Positions 63,024 to 64,000 of a stretch of DNA of 64,000 nt are shown here, one piece after another. The stretch's first letter is position 1. Every line of letters begins with the position of its first letter. The translations under genes were made by a program, and so were the position numbers. A model generated the notes under the pieces. That model ran no database searches. It worked only from the letters and a program-made list of their open reading frames with translations, and was not told the DNA's origin. This DNA is from Buchnera aphidicola (Anoecia oenotherae) (lineage in GTDB: Bacteria > Pseudomonadota > Gammaproteobacteria > Enterobacterales > Enterobacteriaceae). The stretch lies in contig NZ_CP033012.1 of assembly GCF_005080765.1 (NCBI RefSeq), forward strand, positions 186,001 to 250,000, written 5' to 3'.

Positions 63024-63953
63024 TTAATGAATTAATCCGATTCTATTAAATCTAAAGTGTATAGGCCATATATTTTTTATTTTTTCTATACTCATCCAGA
63101 TTATGTTTGCTTGTCCAATAAGTTCTTTTTCTGATATAAAACCCCAATATCTACTATCTAAGCTATTATCTCTATAATCTCCCATAACAAAATAGTGTGA
63201 TTTAGGAACAATCCATTCTCCAGCGACTACTTTGTTTTGTTTATAGTACAATTTTACATCATCTTCTAATAATCTATTGATTAAAATTTTATGAGAACTA
63301 TTATTGATAGTTTCTTGATTTTCTTCCATAGTAAACACATGATCTAATAATTTTTGATAATTATTTGAATCATTTAAAAAGACATTATTTTTGTTAGAAT
63401 AAAGTTTTAATTTTTCATACTTAGAATTTTTTAAACTATTATAATGAACCTGTATGTTTGAATATATATTATTGTGATCTTTAGAATAAATAATTAGTTG
63501 TTTTTTTTTATTGCTGTATTTAATGTAGTCTCCTGGAATTCCTATTACTCTTTTTACAAAGTTTATATGATGGTTTTGTGGGTATTGAAATACAACAATA
63601 TCACCTCTATGTGGAATGTTAGTAGAGATCATGATATTATTATTTATTGGATTTCTAATTCCGTAACAATATTTTTTTACTAATATAAAATCTCCTTCTA
63701 GTAGAGTAGGGTTCATTGACGTTGATGGTATATAAAAAGGTTCAAACAAAAAAGATCTTACTATAAATACTAATAAAAAAACATAGAAAAAAGAAGAAAA
63801 AAAACTGATATTTTTTTTAAAAAAAATAGCAAACATGTTTTTATTTTTGTTTACTTCTTTTTCTGAATCTTTATATAAAATAAATTTATCAATGAAAAGT
63901 GCTATTCCAGTAAACAAAACTATAAATAATAATAAATTAGGTATATTTATCAT
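63024..63953 (-). CDS. lepB: Signal peptidase I
   Basis: Inner-membrane protease that removes signal peptides after Sec export. Two N-terminal membrane segments are visible (about residues 3-22 and 48-70). The catalytic Ser is in IPSTSMNPTLLEGDF near residue 77-80, and the catalytic Lys in FVKRVIGIPGD near residue 134. The box E motif GDYRDNSLDSRYWG near the C-terminus is intact. 309 residues against 324. The start follows AAGG. First of lepB-rnc-era; lepA, its usual upstream partner, would lie beyond the right edge. Confidence 0.96.
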   Translation of the reverse strand: MINIPNLLLFIVLFTGIALFIDKFILYKDSEKEVNKNKNMFAIFFKKNISFFSSFFYVFLLVFIVRSFLFEPFYIPSTSMNPTLLEGDFILVKKYCYGIRNPINNNIMISTNIPHRGDIVVFQYPQNHHINFVKRVIGIPGDYIKYSNKKKQLIIYSKDHNNIYSNIQVHYNSLKNSKYEKLKLYSNKNNVFLNDSNNYQKLLDHVFTMEENQETINNSSHKILINRLLEDDVKLYYKQNKVVAGEWIVPKSHYFVMGDYRDNSLDSRYWGFISEKELIGQANIIWMSIEKIKNIWPIHFRFNRIGLIH

Positions 63954-64000
63954 TTTTATCCTTTTATAAAATAATTTAGTTAATTTTTAATATTGAAAAA

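Overview
The window looks like chromosome of Buchnera aphidicola, the obligate nutritional endosymbiont of aphids. The DNA is extremely AT-rich. The proteins align along most of their length with E. coli orthologues, and gene order is a thinned version of the enterobacterial order. Spacers are long and featureless where E. coli has genes. The 16S rRNA gene stands apart from 23S and 5S and is followed by tRNA-Ile, tRNA-Ala and gloB, which is a Buchnera hallmark. No phage, insertion sequence, CRISPR array or toxin system is visible. Which aphid host it comes from cannot be read from the sequence.

Layout. 0-11.8 kb: rnt (cut by the window edge), sodA, pth, ychF, the thrABC operon on the minus strand, pcnB, dksA, truA. 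12-20.4 kb: secA, then the pyruvate dehydrogenase operon aceE-aceF-lpd. 20.5-24.2 kb: mtn (broken by a homopolymer frameshift), erpA, ftsZ, ftsA. 24.2-28.6 kb: the eroded division/cell-wall (dcw) cluster, about 4.4 kb with only a two-frame ftsW relic. 28.6-36.3 kb: rsmH, ilvIH, degP, dapD, map. 36.6-40 kb: rpsB-tsf-pyrH-frr. 40.7-47.2 kb: fabZ, rnhB, dnaE, proS. 47.7-51 kb: flhB-flhA. 51-57.3 kb: argS, rrs with its leader and processing stem, tRNA-Ile, tRNA-Ala, gloB, rnhA, dnaQ, tRNA-Asp. 57.5-64 kb: gmhA, gpt, grpE, smpB, tadA, acpS, and lepB-rnc-era.

How the genes work together. The symbiotic contribution is essential amino acid supply: threonine (thrABC), valine and isoleucine (ilvIH), and lysine (dapD, plus the aspartokinase of thrA). 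Pyruvate dehydrogenase supplies acetyl-CoA. The rest is core translation, replication, protein export and quality control, with a minimal division set (FtsZ, FtsA). FlhB and FlhA belong to the flagellar export apparatus.

Most noteworthy observations. (1) Strand composition flips inside aceF: left of about 18 kb the plus strand is A- and C-biased, right of it T- and G-biased, regardless of gene orientation. This is the pattern expected at a replication origin, yet the aceE-aceF-lpd operon runs intact through it. (2) mtn and ftsW are each split by a frameshift in a 10- or 11-base A tract that one extra A would repair. This is the setting in which RNA polymerase slippage is known to rescue Buchnera genes. 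mtn keeps its catalytic residues on both sides of the shift, while ftsW has lost conserved motifs. (3) Several enzymes carry substitutions in signature motifs: RNase HII GRG to GVG, FlhB NPTH to NPLH, AceF DHRxxDG to DHRxxNG, and FabZ around its catalytic His.
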